The translations under genes and the position numbers were made by a program. The notes under the pieces are model-generated. The model did not search any database and had not been told where the DNA came from. It worked only from the letters and a program-made list of their open reading frames with translations. DNA of 62,666 nt from Promethearchaeota archaeon. GTDB taxonomy: Archaea; Asgardarchaeota; Lokiarchaeia; Sigyniarchaeales; SOKP01. Numbering within the stretch: position 1 is the first letter of the stretch; the number at the start of each line of letters is the position of its first letter. This document shows, one piece after another, positions 55,109 to 62,666 of this stretch. Where the stretch lies: assembly GCA_030603385.1 (NCBI GenBank), contig JAUVXW010000027.1, positions 1 through 62,666 of the forward strand. The letters are read 5' to 3'.

Positions 55109-55756
55109 ATGAAAGAAGTTTTCAAAGATGTATATCATGTAGGAGATTCTGGTTGTTCTGTTTTTTTAGTCGATACTCATAGTGAAGATGGACTTGTTTT
55201 AATTGATTGTGGAATGAGTTTGGGGATGATTAAAAGAATCAAGAAAGGAGGTTTGAATCCTATGGATATCAAACATTGCATTCTTACTCATTATCACATA
55301 GATCACATAGGAGGATGCGCAGATCTTAAAGATTTCAATAAAAAAGTAAAATTTTATGCCCATGAATTAGATGCTGATCCGATAGAAGAAAGAGGACATG
55401 AAAGAGAAACTGCTGCGAGGTGGTATGGAGTTAATTATAAACCAGTTAAGCTTGAAAAAAGATTTAAAGGAGATCTTGAAATCTTAGAATTTGGAGAATA
55501 TGAATTCCAATGCATCCATACTCCGGGACATACTCCAGGTTCGATTTCTATAATACTAGAAATAGATGATACAAAAATTCTTTTTGGTCAAGATTTACAT
55601 GGTCCAATGATTCCAGGAATTAGTAATTTTGCAGATTATCAGAATTCTCTCCGGAAACTTTTAAACTTGAAGGCTGATATATTATGTGAGGGGCACTTTG
55701 GTATATATCAACCTGCTAAAAATGTAGAACGGTATATAGAAGGTTATATTGAATAG
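55109..55756 (+). CDS. Glyoxalase-II-like metallo-beta-lactamase-fold hydrolase
   Basis: 215 residues. 'THYHIDHIGG' (60-69) is the metal site, then 'HTPGHTPGS', 'LFGQDLHGP' and 'CEGHFG' complete it. The type acts on thioesters or other esters. Same strand as the PAP2 gene, 24 bp apart. Confidence 0.85.
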   Translation: MKEVFKDVYHVGDSGCSVFLVDTHSEDGLVLIDCGMSLGMIKRIKKGGLNPMDIKHCILTHYHIDHIGGCADLKDFNKKVKFYAHELDADPIEERGHERETAARWYGVNYKPVKLEKRFKGDLEILEFGEYEFQCIHTPGHTPGSISIILEIDDTKILFGQDLHGPMIPGISNFADYQNSLRKLLNLKADILCEGHFGIYQPAKNVERYIEGYIE

Positions 55757-55788
55757 AACTTTATGAAAGTTTTTTGATGTGTTACCTT

Positions 55789-57534
55789 CTATTTCTTATT
55801 TAAATTAGGGTTGAGTTCAAGTTCTAATGCACGCTCATCAGCATCAATTGCTTTCAAGAATTCACCTTTATCTCGATAGATTGATGCAAGATCTCTCCAA
55901 ACATATATATTTTTTGGATCAATTTCAAGAGATTGTAAATACGCTTCAATAGCGTTATTAAATTTTCCTAATTTTTTAAAGTTGTATGCAAGATTGCTAA
56001 ATAGAACAGCCGTATTAGGTTCAATATCAATAGCTTGTCGAATTGCTTCGATAGCTTTGTCGTATTCTCCTTTTTTATGGTATACATCACTTAAGTTACT
56101 CCATATTAATGAATTAGATTCATCAAGATCTAAAAAAGTTTTAAAAGCGTCTTCTGCTTCTTCATATCTTTCTTCTTCTATATAAGCTATGCCAAGATGA
56201 TACCAAGCATATTTATTTTGGGGATAAACTTTCAATGATTCCTTGCATTCTGTTATAGCATCATTAAATTCACCTTTTTCTAGAGACTTTTGCCCAATTT
56301 TATACCATCTTAAGCTTAATAATGAATTTTCAGAAATATCATTTTCATCAAGATCCAGATATTCTAGTCTTCTTAGATTATTAATTGTCTCTGGAATAGA
56401 TTTGATTCGATTACCATATAAATTTACATATCTGAGAGAACTCAAATTACCTACACATTCAGGAAGATGTTTAATAAAAGAGTCAGGTAATTCTAATTCC
56501 TCAAGAAATTTAAGGGTACAAATTTGCTCTGGAAATATCCCAATTTTGGAGCTTTCATTTTTGATATATATACCGATTATATTTCCGTTGTCATTTATTT
56601 TATAATTTAGGGCCGTATTCCATTGAGTAACATCATTACTTTGTTCTACCTTTTCTAATTTCTCACCTAAGAATACTTCTAATAACGCTAATGCTTTGAC
56701 ATCAGAGGATATAACACCTTCATTTAAATATTTCTTGGAATATTGTTTACTTGAAAATTCAAATAACCAATGGGGTGATCTGGTAATTTTATTTCCATTT
56801 AGGTTAAGATATTTAAGATTTGATAAATCTTCTATAGCTCCAGGTAAAGATTTTAACTCTAAATTTGATAAATTCAAATATTGTAATTCTGATAAAAACC
56901 TGATTGATTCTGGAATTTCATTAAATTCCCAACGACTAAGATCTAATGCCCGAATATGATAATCTCTTACAACATAATTGAAATGAGAAGTATTTCTTAA
57001 TATATTTATATCATCTGTTCCGAATTTTTTAAAATAACCAGCTTGAATATCAAGTTCCTTTACGACATTGATTTGAGTAGCTTCTAAATCTATAAAAAAT
57101 TGACATTCTTTAGAACTAATATTATACATATTTTTATATTTTTCAATTAGATAAGTCTTTAAAATTTTAGATATTTCAGTGGTTTGAGTAGTTAAGAATC
57201 CATATAATTGTGTTAAAAATAAGGCAGAAGATTCTCTTTGTATTTGATCTCTTAAGAGAATTTCACAATTTTCTGAAAAATTAATAACGACTATTTTCGC
57301 TATTGTCAATGTTGTTATTGGCTTTTGGCTACTTATCAGAAGACTGGAGATGATATTAAAAATTTCTTTATACTGTATACTTAATTTATTAAAAATCCTT
57401 TTGCAATCAGATATTATATTGTCATTTTCACTCTCTTGTAAAGAGTGAATTATTAATTGAATTCCCTTTTTGATATTGATTTTATTGTTTAGTATCTCGT
57501 TATATATTACTTCCGGAGTCTTCAAATCACTCAA
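55789..57534 (-). CDS. Leucine-rich-repeat and TPR protein
   Basis: 581 residues. A helical N-terminal part (1-190) is followed by leucine-rich repeats in two blocks, about 193-260 ('LQYLNLSNLELKSLPGAIE') and 340-400 ('LRYVNLYGNRIKSIPETI'), and then five TPR units (about 409-575: 'AWYHLGIAYIEEERYEEAED', 'IWSNLSDVYHKKGEYDKAIE'). A protein-binding scaffold; no catalytic motif. LRR-TPR combinations like this are eukaryote-like in style. Cytoplasmic: no signal peptide. Confidence 0.85.
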   Translation of the reverse strand: MSDLKTPEVIYNEILNNKINIKKGIQLIIHSLQESENDNIISDCKRIFNKLSIQYKEIFNIISSLLISSQKPITTLTIAKIVVINFSENCEILLRDQIQRESSALFLTQLYGFLTTQTTEISKILKTYLIEKYKNMYNISSKECQFFIDLEATQINVVKELDIQAGYFKKFGTDDINILRNTSHFNYVVRDYHIRALDLSRWEFNEIPESIRFLSELQYLNLSNLELKSLPGAIEDLSNLKYLNLNGNKITRSPHWLFEFSSKQYSKKYLNEGVISSDVKALALLEVFLGEKLEKVEQSNDVTQWNTALNYKINDNGNIIGIYIKNESSKIGIFPEQICTLKFLEELELPDSFIKHLPECVGNLSSLRYVNLYGNRIKSIPETINNLRRLEYLDLDENDISENSLLSLRWYKIGQKSLEKGEFNDAITECKESLKVYPQNKYAWYHLGIAYIEEERYEEAEDAFKTFLDLDESNSLIWSNLSDVYHKKGEYDKAIEAIRQAIDIEPNTAVLFSNLAYNFKKLGKFNNAIEAYLQSLEIDPKNIYVWRDLASIYRDKGEFLKAIDADERALELELNPNLNKK

Positions 57535-57684
57535 AAAATACTTTCTTTTAAAATTATATAAATCTTATTTAATCTTTAACCATATTTAATAAGTAAATTT
57601 TACTCATTAAAAACAAGATAGTAATATAAAAAATTCATAAATAATTATAATAGAGAAAAACAATAACATTGATACGAGATAGTA

Positions 57685-58470
57685 ATGAATTTAGAAGAGC
57701 GTCAAAAAATACTTGCAAATTATAAACATATTTTCGACAATGAAAAAAAATATTATGGTAAAAATATCACTGGTTCTAGTGGTGACCATGATTTAGAACG
57801 TGAAAGTTTCTTTCGAAAGGCAAATTTAAATTTTAAAAAAATTTTAGGCGATATTAAAAATAAAAAAATATTAGATGTTGGATGTGGAATAGGGTCACTC
57901 TCTTTGTATTTAGCTAAAAGAGGTGCGAATGTTATAGGAATAGACCTCTCTAAAAATCTAATCGAATTTTGCAGGGAGGAAGCCAAAAAAAAAGAAATAT
58001 CAATTGAATTTAAAGAAATGAATGCTCAGATCCCAGATTTTGAAGACGAATCGTTTGATATTATTACAGGTTCTAGAGTAATACATCATTTACCTAATAT
58101 TGAGTTATTTTTTAAAGAATGTAGGAGATTACTAAAACAGAAGGGATATATTGTTTTTATTGAACCACTTAAAAAAAATATAATTGTAGAATTAAATAGA
58201 AAATTCTTTGCTCCTCAAAGAAGAACAAGACATGAACATCCCCTATTTATTTCAAATGTGTTATTAGCAAAATCAGTTTTTGGGAATATTGAACACAGAG
58301 AATACTTTCTTCTATCTCCTCTCGCAATATTTTTTAGAGATTTTGTAAAAAACGCAACACTTTTCAAAGCTCTTTATAAAGTCCTTAATATCATAGAAGC
58401 ACCCTTAACTAGAATAAAAATTTTAAAGCAATATTGCTGGCAAACAGTTTTTAAAAGTATTAAATCCTAA
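57685..58470 (+). CDS. Class I SAM-dependent methyltransferase (UbiG-like)
   Basis: 261 residues. SAM motif I is 'ILDVGCGIGSLS' (62-73), with 'VIGIDLSKNLIEF' for motif II and 'FDIITGSRVIHHL' for motif III/post II. The C-terminal 100 residues are hydrophobic and basic and may bind a lipid substrate. The substrate is unknown. Its stop codon overlaps that of the convergent downstream gene by 4 bp. Confidence 0.85.
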   Translation: MNLEERQKILANYKHIFDNEKKYYGKNITGSSGDHDLERESFFRKANLNFKKILGDIKNKKILDVGCGIGSLSLYLAKRGANVIGIDLSKNLIEFCREEAKKKEISIEFKEMNAQIPDFEDESFDIITGSRVIHHLPNIELFFKECRRLLKQKGYIVFIEPLKKNIIVELNRKFFAPQRRTRHEHPLFISNVLLAKSVFGNIEHREYFLLSPLAIFFRDFVKNATLFKALYKVLNIIEAPLTRIKILKQYCWQTVFKSIKS

Positions 58471-58940
58471 GATTCTGCTTTCTCTTCCTTGCCTGAAATT
58501 TCATTTATATCTAATCTCAACAGTTCCAAGTTTTCATATGTTTCATCTTTTTTAAAAAGTTTATTTTTAATTGTACTAGGATCATTCTCTAATTGGTTTA
58601 ATAACACATCAAATCCAATTTTTTTTTCATGTAAATCTTCCACAATAATCATTTTACCCCTAAATACTACTGAACGATAAGCTTGAACACAACCATCTTT
58701 ATAACCATTATCTTCAATAACTGTGCCACACACGAAAGGGTTAGATTTTATAAAATCTATTTTTTTTCCTTCTTTAGCACAATGGAAATATAGCGCGTTT
58801 TTAGACTCATCATATCCATAACTTAAAGTTACTAAGTATACTTCATTTTCTTTGCACATTGAGATTACAGTATATTTTCCGCCTTTTAATATCATAGTTA
58901 GGTCACGTTTTTCAGAGATTTCTTTTTCAACTCTTCTCAT
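58467..58940 (-). CDS. NimA-like FMN-binding (pyridoxamine oxidase-like) protein
   Basis: 157 residues. 'MRRVEKEISEKRDLTMIL' and 'LYFHCAKEGKKIDFIKSNP' fit the NimA/5-nitroimidazole-reductase branch of the PNPOx-like split-barrel flavoproteins. It may reduce nitro or quinone compounds; the native substrate is unknown. Confidence 0.78.
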   Translation of the reverse strand: MRRVEKEISEKRDLTMILKGGKYTVISMCKENEVYLVTLSYGYDESKNALYFHCAKEGKKIDFIKSNPFVCGTVIEDNGYKDGCVQAYRSVVFRGKMIIVEDLHEKKIGFDVLLNQLENDPSTIKNKLFKKDETYENLELLRLDINEISGKEEKAES

Positions 58941-59057
58941 ATGATATTTAGTTATATTAAACTACCTCAATTTCGATTTTTTTATCTTCTTAATGTAAAC
59001 AACTTATCTTATACAATCATTATTTTTATCTTAATTTAAATATTATATTTATTCAAG

Positions 59058-59909
59058 ATGATATTAGAAGATTGGCATAGCCATAACGAGGGATGCCGCC
59101 ATGCCAAAGGTTCTATAGAGGAATATGTTAGGGCTGCGATAAAATTCAAATTACGGACAATAGGGGTAAGTGATCATTTTCCTTATGAATTTTTAGAAGA
59201 TATTGAAAGAATTCCTTATGAAGAATATGCAATTACATTGCCTGAAATTGAAAGATATTTAACAACCTCAGAAGACTTAAGAGAGAAATATAAGGAAGAT
59301 ATTAATGTCAGGATTGGTTTTGAAATAGATTATTTTAAAAATCAAGAACCTGTATTAAATACCCACTTAACACCCGTTAAAAAAAGATTAGATTTCATCT
59401 TAGGCTCAATCCACATTTTAAACTTTTTTAATGGAAAGGGAGCTTGGGGTTTTGACGATTCCCGATTTAGAAAAGATTATGATTTTTATGGGGTTGATGA
59501 AGTTTACATGTTTTATTACCAGTCTTTACAAAAAATGGTAAATTCAAACAAATTTGATTTCGATATAATCGCTCATTTCGATCTACCAAAAAAGTTCAAT
59601 GATATCCCTACTGATAAGGAAGTAGTTGATAATGAAATGATGAAAACTCTTGAACAAATTAAGAAAAGAGATGTAACAATGGAAATAAACACAGGTGGAT
59701 TAAGAAAAGATTGTAAAGAACAATATCCAAGTGTACAAATTATAAAGGAGATGTATTCTCTTGATATACCTATTTTAATGGGGTCAGATGCTCATAAACC
59801 AGAAGATATTGCTTGGAAATTTGATAAAACAATAAAAATATTGAAAAAAATAGGATATAATAAATTAGCGCATTATAACAGAAGAAAAAGGAATTTTATA
59901 GAAATTTGA
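59058..59909 (+). CDS. PHP-family histidinol-phosphatase-like protein (HisJ type)
   Basis: 283 residues. 'DWHSHNEGCRHA' is the H-x-H of the PHP metal site; 'GVSDHFPY', 'GFEIDYF', 'GSIHIL', 'IAHFDLPKKF', 'EINTGGLRK' and 'GSDAHKPEDI' are the other metal ligands in order. It hydrolyses L-histidinol phosphate or a similar phosphomonoester. No his genes are near it, so another phosphate ester is possible, for example in inositol metabolism. Confidence 0.82.
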   Translation: MILEDWHSHNEGCRHAKGSIEEYVRAAIKFKLRTIGVSDHFPYEFLEDIERIPYEEYAITLPEIERYLTTSEDLREKYKEDINVRIGFEIDYFKNQEPVLNTHLTPVKKRLDFILGSIHILNFFNGKGAWGFDDSRFRKDYDFYGVDEVYMFYYQSLQKMVNSNKFDFDIIAHFDLPKKFNDIPTDKEVVDNEMMKTLEQIKKRDVTMEINTGGLRKDCKEQYPSVQIIKEMYSLDIPILMGSDAHKPEDIAWKFDKTIKILKKIGYNKLAHYNRRKRNFIEI

Positions 59910-59982
59910 TAACTCAGCAGTTAATTTTAGAAGAAAAATGCCCTATTTTTTAGGGAGGGATAGTAATATAAAGATGGAATGT

Positions 59983-60786
59983 TTATACTTTCCTACTCCG
60001 TATCCAAGATTCTGTTATTAAAGAATTTAATAAGCGGATATGTTTTGAGTCTTTGGTGTGGAAAACTAAATGATTATTTTCGGATCTACCTATAACTGCA
60101 ATGAATAATTCTTCTGCATCTCGAATGACGCCATATCTATCTCTTTGCTCATAATTTTTAATTGAAATATTATCTAATGACTCGAATTCCTGAAGAAGTT
60201 CAGAATGCTCATCGATTCCGGTATTAATTGAGCAGGCGATATTCATAGAAACAGACGATCTAAGCTCATATAGATAGAGTTCCGTTAAATCTTCAATACT
60301 AGGAACAACAATCGTTACATTAGCCATCGCATTATTTTGTAATACTTCTTTCATTTTCTCGAGAATCTCAGATTTAGTGATTTGTACGTTTGTAAAATCA
60401 ACAATTTTTTCTGTAGAACTAGAATTAACTTTTCTCAGTTTCTCATTTTCAAGTTCTAAACTCTCCAATTCTTCATCTGCTTTAGCTAACTCACCATTAA
60501 GTATTTCTAGTTCCTTTTCAAGTTGCTCAATTTTCTCGCTTTTATCTTTTAGAGCACCCCGATCTATTGAAGCAGAATTTAATTTTCTGATTTCATCATC
60601 TTTAAGCTCAATTGTTTTCTCTAGAGTTCTGTCTTTTTCATCTTTAATTTTTAATGAATACTCTAACGTTTTTATTTGCTCATCCTTCCATTTTAATGAG
60701 TTTTCCAGGGTTTCTACTTGTTCATCTTTTAAGCGAAGGAGATTATCTTTTGTCTCTAATAGTTTTTTCCATTCGTAGTCATCCAT
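59983..60786 (-). CDS. Coiled-coil protein with TrmB/PLD-like C-terminal domain
   Basis: 267 residues. Residues 1-125 are a continuous coiled coil with repeats of about 14 residues ('LKDEQVETLENSLKWKDEQ', 'LEYSLKIKDEK'). Residues 140-265 match the PLD-like effector domain of TrmB ('NVTIVVPSIEDL', 'GVIRDAEELFIAVIG', 'HIRLLNSLITESWIRSRK'). Unlike TrmB it lacks a DNA-binding helix-turn-helix, so it is probably a ligand-sensing adaptor. The same domain occurs in the 661-residue protein at 14177-16162. Confidence 0.68.
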   Translation of the reverse strand: MDDYEWKKLLETKDNLLRLKDEQVETLENSLKWKDEQIKTLEYSLKIKDEKDRTLEKTIELKDDEIRKLNSASIDRGALKDKSEKIEQLEKELEILNGELAKADEELESLELENEKLRKVNSSSTEKIVDFTNVQITKSEILEKMKEVLQNNAMANVTIVVPSIEDLTELYLYELRSSVSMNIACSINTGIDEHSELLQEFESLDNISIKNYEQRDRYGVIRDAEELFIAVIGRSENNHLVFHTKDSKHIRLLNSLITESWIRSRKV

Positions 60787-60928
60787 ACCAAAATCACAAT
60801 ATTTCTTATTTATAATATTTAGTATAATAAGTAATGTTTAAAAATTTATGATTTCTAAATCTTTTTCATTATTTCTTGTTATAAAACACTCTTTTGCTCG
60901 AAAATTCTCTGGCAACTCTACATTCTCA

Positions 60929-61753
60929 TCAATCATTTAAAAACCTATTATTCATTTTGATAATATCCTCTAAATTAGTTAGATGAAATTTTCCTATATT
61001 GCTGATGGTAATCAAATTTTTAATTATTCTTATTCCCCTGATATTCTCACCTTGCGCGATTGCATTTTTTATCGCATCTTGAAATTCTTTCTCTCCTCGT
61101 TCAGAAACTCTTACTGTTTTTAAATATTTAATAATTTTTTGATTTACTAAATATAAAGGCAAAGAATAGTAGTCGCTTAAAATTTGATGAACTTTAGGTT
61201 TCTCAATGATATCAATTATCTGTAGTCCTTGATTACAATCTAAATCCATTGCCAGATCTGAACTCTCAGCTATTTTAACATTTCCATGCCCCCTTGCTAT
61301 ATTAATATCATTCGATTTCATTAAACTTAAAATCATATCTGCATGTGAATTTTTAAAAAGGTTGTACATTTTCAATAATTCTTCTTTGGTAAAAATAATG
61401 TCGGTAGCTGTAATGAAATAATTATAAATTTCTTCATTACTCTGATTTTGATTAATTCTTTTAATAGCCACCTCTATAGCATTAGCCATTCCCGAGATTT
61501 CTTTTTGTTCTGCAATCAGGATTTCAACATTTTTATTATTAAGGATTTCTTTTATTAATAACTCCTTTTTGTAGCCTACAATAACACAAAATTTATTAAA
61601 TCCAGCTTCTTTAAAATTCGAGATGATTCTGGAAATGATTGTTTTTCCATTAATTTCAATTAATGGTTTAGGGATTTTATTTGAGATTGGTCGTAATCTT
61701 GTAGCAAATCCCGCAGCTAATATAATTACATAAAGATTTGGTTTTAATTCCAT
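60929..61753 (-). CDS. Sugar-phosphate nucleotidyltransferase-like protein
   Basis: 274 residues. 'IILAAGFATRLRPISNKIPKPLIEINGK' in parts is the NTP-transferase signature (L-x-x-G-x-x-x-R-x-x-x...P-K-P-L). 'TATDIIFTKEEL' is the metal-binding Asp region. Close to RmlA/GlmU/IPCT-type cores; the substrate is unclear. Note the second nucleotidyltransferase at 47018-47872. Confidence 0.83.
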   Translation of the reverse strand: MELKPNLYVIILAAGFATRLRPISNKIPKPLIEINGKTIISRIISNFKEAGFNKFCVIVGYKKELLIKEILNNKNVEILIAEQKEISGMANAIEVAIKRINQNQSNEEIYNYFITATDIIFTKEELLKMYNLFKNSHADMILSLMKSNDINIARGHGNVKIAESSDLAMDLDCNQGLQIIDIIEKPKVHQILSDYYSLPLYLVNQKIIKYLKTVRVSERGEKEFQDAIKNAIAQGENIRGIRIIKNLITISNIGKFHLTNLEDIIKMNNRFLND

Positions 61754-61849
61754 AGATTGGTATTTTCAATTAATTTTCGTATATATATTCTAAAATTATT
61801 ACTTAATTATTAGGTATATCTTTTTATTTTCATATTCTAATATTCATGC

Positions 61850-62590
61850 ATGGAAGACCAAGATAAAATTATTGAGGAACTAGAATCAGATGTATCTGAA
61901 TTAATCGAAAAAGAGCTTGAATCTGCTGCAGCTATAATTGGTATTAATGTGGGAACTCCAGAGGGCACTAAAATTACAAGTAGGTTTAAAACCCCCATTA
62001 ATATGACAATAGGTGAAGTTACTGCTGCGAATAGTAGTCTGGTATTTTTATCTTCTAAAATGCTTAAAGATACTTTAAATCAGGATGTTGGTTATAATTT
62101 AATTACGGGTAAGGATAAAATTGTCCTTTCTATATTATCGGAAAATATAACTATGATCGCCTATCTCAATCGAGAATTAGCCGAACTTGAAGGATTAGAC
62201 ATGTACATAAATAGATTACAAAAATTGGCACTACAAATTTCAGCAATAATAGAAACTTCTGATATACTAAAAGAAGAAATATTCAAGGGATTAAAAAGAG
62301 CAATTCCTAATACACTTGTACTTGCGATTATTACTAAAGATGGATTGCCTATAAAAATTCAATCAACGATGCCTGAGCCAATCCTATCTGCTATGATTGC
62401 CGCATTATATAATTTATCCGGAGTTTTATTGGAAAGTGGGATGGAATATTCAATAATTGGAGGACAAAATGGTTCTGTTATCATTCATGAATTAGACGAG
62501 AATCGAATTCTTGCACTCGCAGTCCCAGAATCGGATGAGAGGAAACTGGGAAGCTATATTGCTAAAATAAAGGCGATCATTAAAAGTTGA
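61850..62590 (+). CDS. Tandem roadblock/LC7-domain protein
   Basis: 246 residues holding two roadblock-like units. The second (about 130-245) is clear: 'LVLAIITKDGLPIKIQS', 'ILSAMIAALYNLSGVLLE', 'SVIIHELDENRILALAVPE', 'KLGSYIAKIKAII'. The first (about 20-125: 'AAAIIGINVGTPEGTKI', 'IVLSILSENITMIAYLN') is divergent. Roadblock proteins regulate small GTPases of the MglA/Rag kind. The rest of the window (62591-62666) holds no feature. Confidence 0.75.
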   Translation: MEDQDKIIEELESDVSELIEKELESAAAIIGINVGTPEGTKITSRFKTPINMTIGEVTAANSSLVFLSSKMLKDTLNQDVGYNLITGKDKIVLSILSENITMIAYLNRELAELEGLDMYINRLQKLALQISAIIETSDILKEEIFKGLKRAIPNTLVLAIITKDGLPIKIQSTMPEPILSAMIAALYNLSGVLLESGMEYSIIGGQNGSVIIHELDENRILALAVPESDERKLGSYIAKIKAIIKS

Positions 62591-62666
62591 GAATTTATAT
62601 AGGGTTCCAAAAGACCAAATTGATAGTGAACTTATATAAATGAAAAAGTGCGACAAGAAGTTTTAC

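Noticed and set aside
60377..60778. 133-codon plus-strand frame rich in Ser and Phe
   Set aside because: Antisense shadow of the coiled-coil gene; Ser/Phe runs are the complement of Lys/Glu-rich codons.
1..62666. CRISPR arrays, insertion sequences, prophage or rRNA genes
   Set aside because: No regularly spaced repeats, transposase or integrase motifs, or rRNA-like conserved sequence were seen on reading the window.

Overview
The window is AT-rich (roughly 30% GC by eye) and reads as a chromosomal segment of an Asgard archaeon, most likely Lokiarchaeia-like. The evidence is the mixture of genes. On the archaeal side there are a TATA-binding protein, a TFS/RPB9-type zinc ribbon, HdrA/B/C-type redox proteins, the two-gene homocysteine system (DUF39 plus NIL-ferredoxin) and CDP-alcohol phosphotransferases of archaeal lipid or inositol metabolism. 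On the eukaryote-like side there are a Ras/Rab-type GTPase, an MglA-type GTPase, a tandem roadblock protein, longin-like proteins, a gelsolin-like domain, von Willebrand A (vWA) proteins with RING-like zinc fingers, a GldG/IFT52-like protein and a TVP38-type membrane protein. I saw no rRNA, convincing tRNA, CRISPR array or insertion sequence.

Layout. 1-11 kb: a partial TldD-like gene, a 4-hydroxybutyryl-CoA dehydratase homologue, a GIFT-domain protein, adenylosuccinate synthetase, a DUF47/Pit phosphate uptake pair, a class III aminotransferase with a diaminopentanoate-dehydrogenase-like enzyme, and a GNAT acetyltransferase. 11-20 kb: two paralogous vWA-RING-ribbon proteins divergent from a TrmB-like coiled-coil protein, a phosphatidylserine-synthase-type lipid enzyme, a zinc-ribbon/LURP-one-like gene broken by one stop codon, a gelsolin-SAP-like protein and a zinc-ribbon/HEAT protein. 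20-31 kb: FbaB-type aldolase, small regulators, DUF711, an HdrA-MvhD fusion, a longin/CxxCxxCC pair, a solitary DNA adenine methyltransferase, a small GTPase and a metallo-beta-lactamase-fold (MBL) hydrolase.

31-32 kb has almost no protein genes but holds a strong candidate structured RNA (31260-31410) and a 52-residue zinc ribbon. 32-41 kb: EamA transporter, double-hotdog dehydratase, two surface proteins (one with seven VCBS-type calcium motifs and a frameshift in an A9 run), the homocysteine pair and a duplicated DUF4332-like helix-hairpin-helix protein. 40-46 kb: HdrB/HdrC, MglA-like GTPase, 7-TM protein, an NPRL2-like longin-winged-helix protein and TVP38. 47-54 kb: inositol-1-phosphate synthase, inositol-phosphate cytidylyltransferase and a CDP-inositol transferase (DIPP synthase type), interleaved with TBP, a TFS-like ribbon and decaying genes (an Lrp/AsnC pseudogene and a glycosyltransferase stub). 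54-62.6 kb: PAP2 phosphatase, MBL hydrolase, LRR-TPR protein, methyltransferase, NimA-like flavoprotein, PHP phosphatase, TrmB-like coiled-coil protein, nucleotidyltransferase and the tandem roadblock protein.

Working together: the HdrA-MvhD fusion with HdrB/HdrC can form a flavin-based electron-bifurcating heterodisulfide-reductase-like complex. DUF39 plus NIL-ferredoxin make homocysteine from aspartate semialdehyde and sulfide. Ino1, the cytidylyltransferase and the CDP-alcohol transferase can take glucose-6-phosphate to CDP-inositol and an inositol phosphodiester. GTPases, roadblock and longin proteins are the usual Asgard regulatory parts. The most unusual material is the vWA-RING pair with its shared divergent control region, the gelsolin-SAP protein, the 151-nt RNA candidate, the longin-winged-helix/GTPase neighbourhood and a TBP gene that appears to start at AUA. 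All functional assignments are by recognition of motifs; no database search was run.
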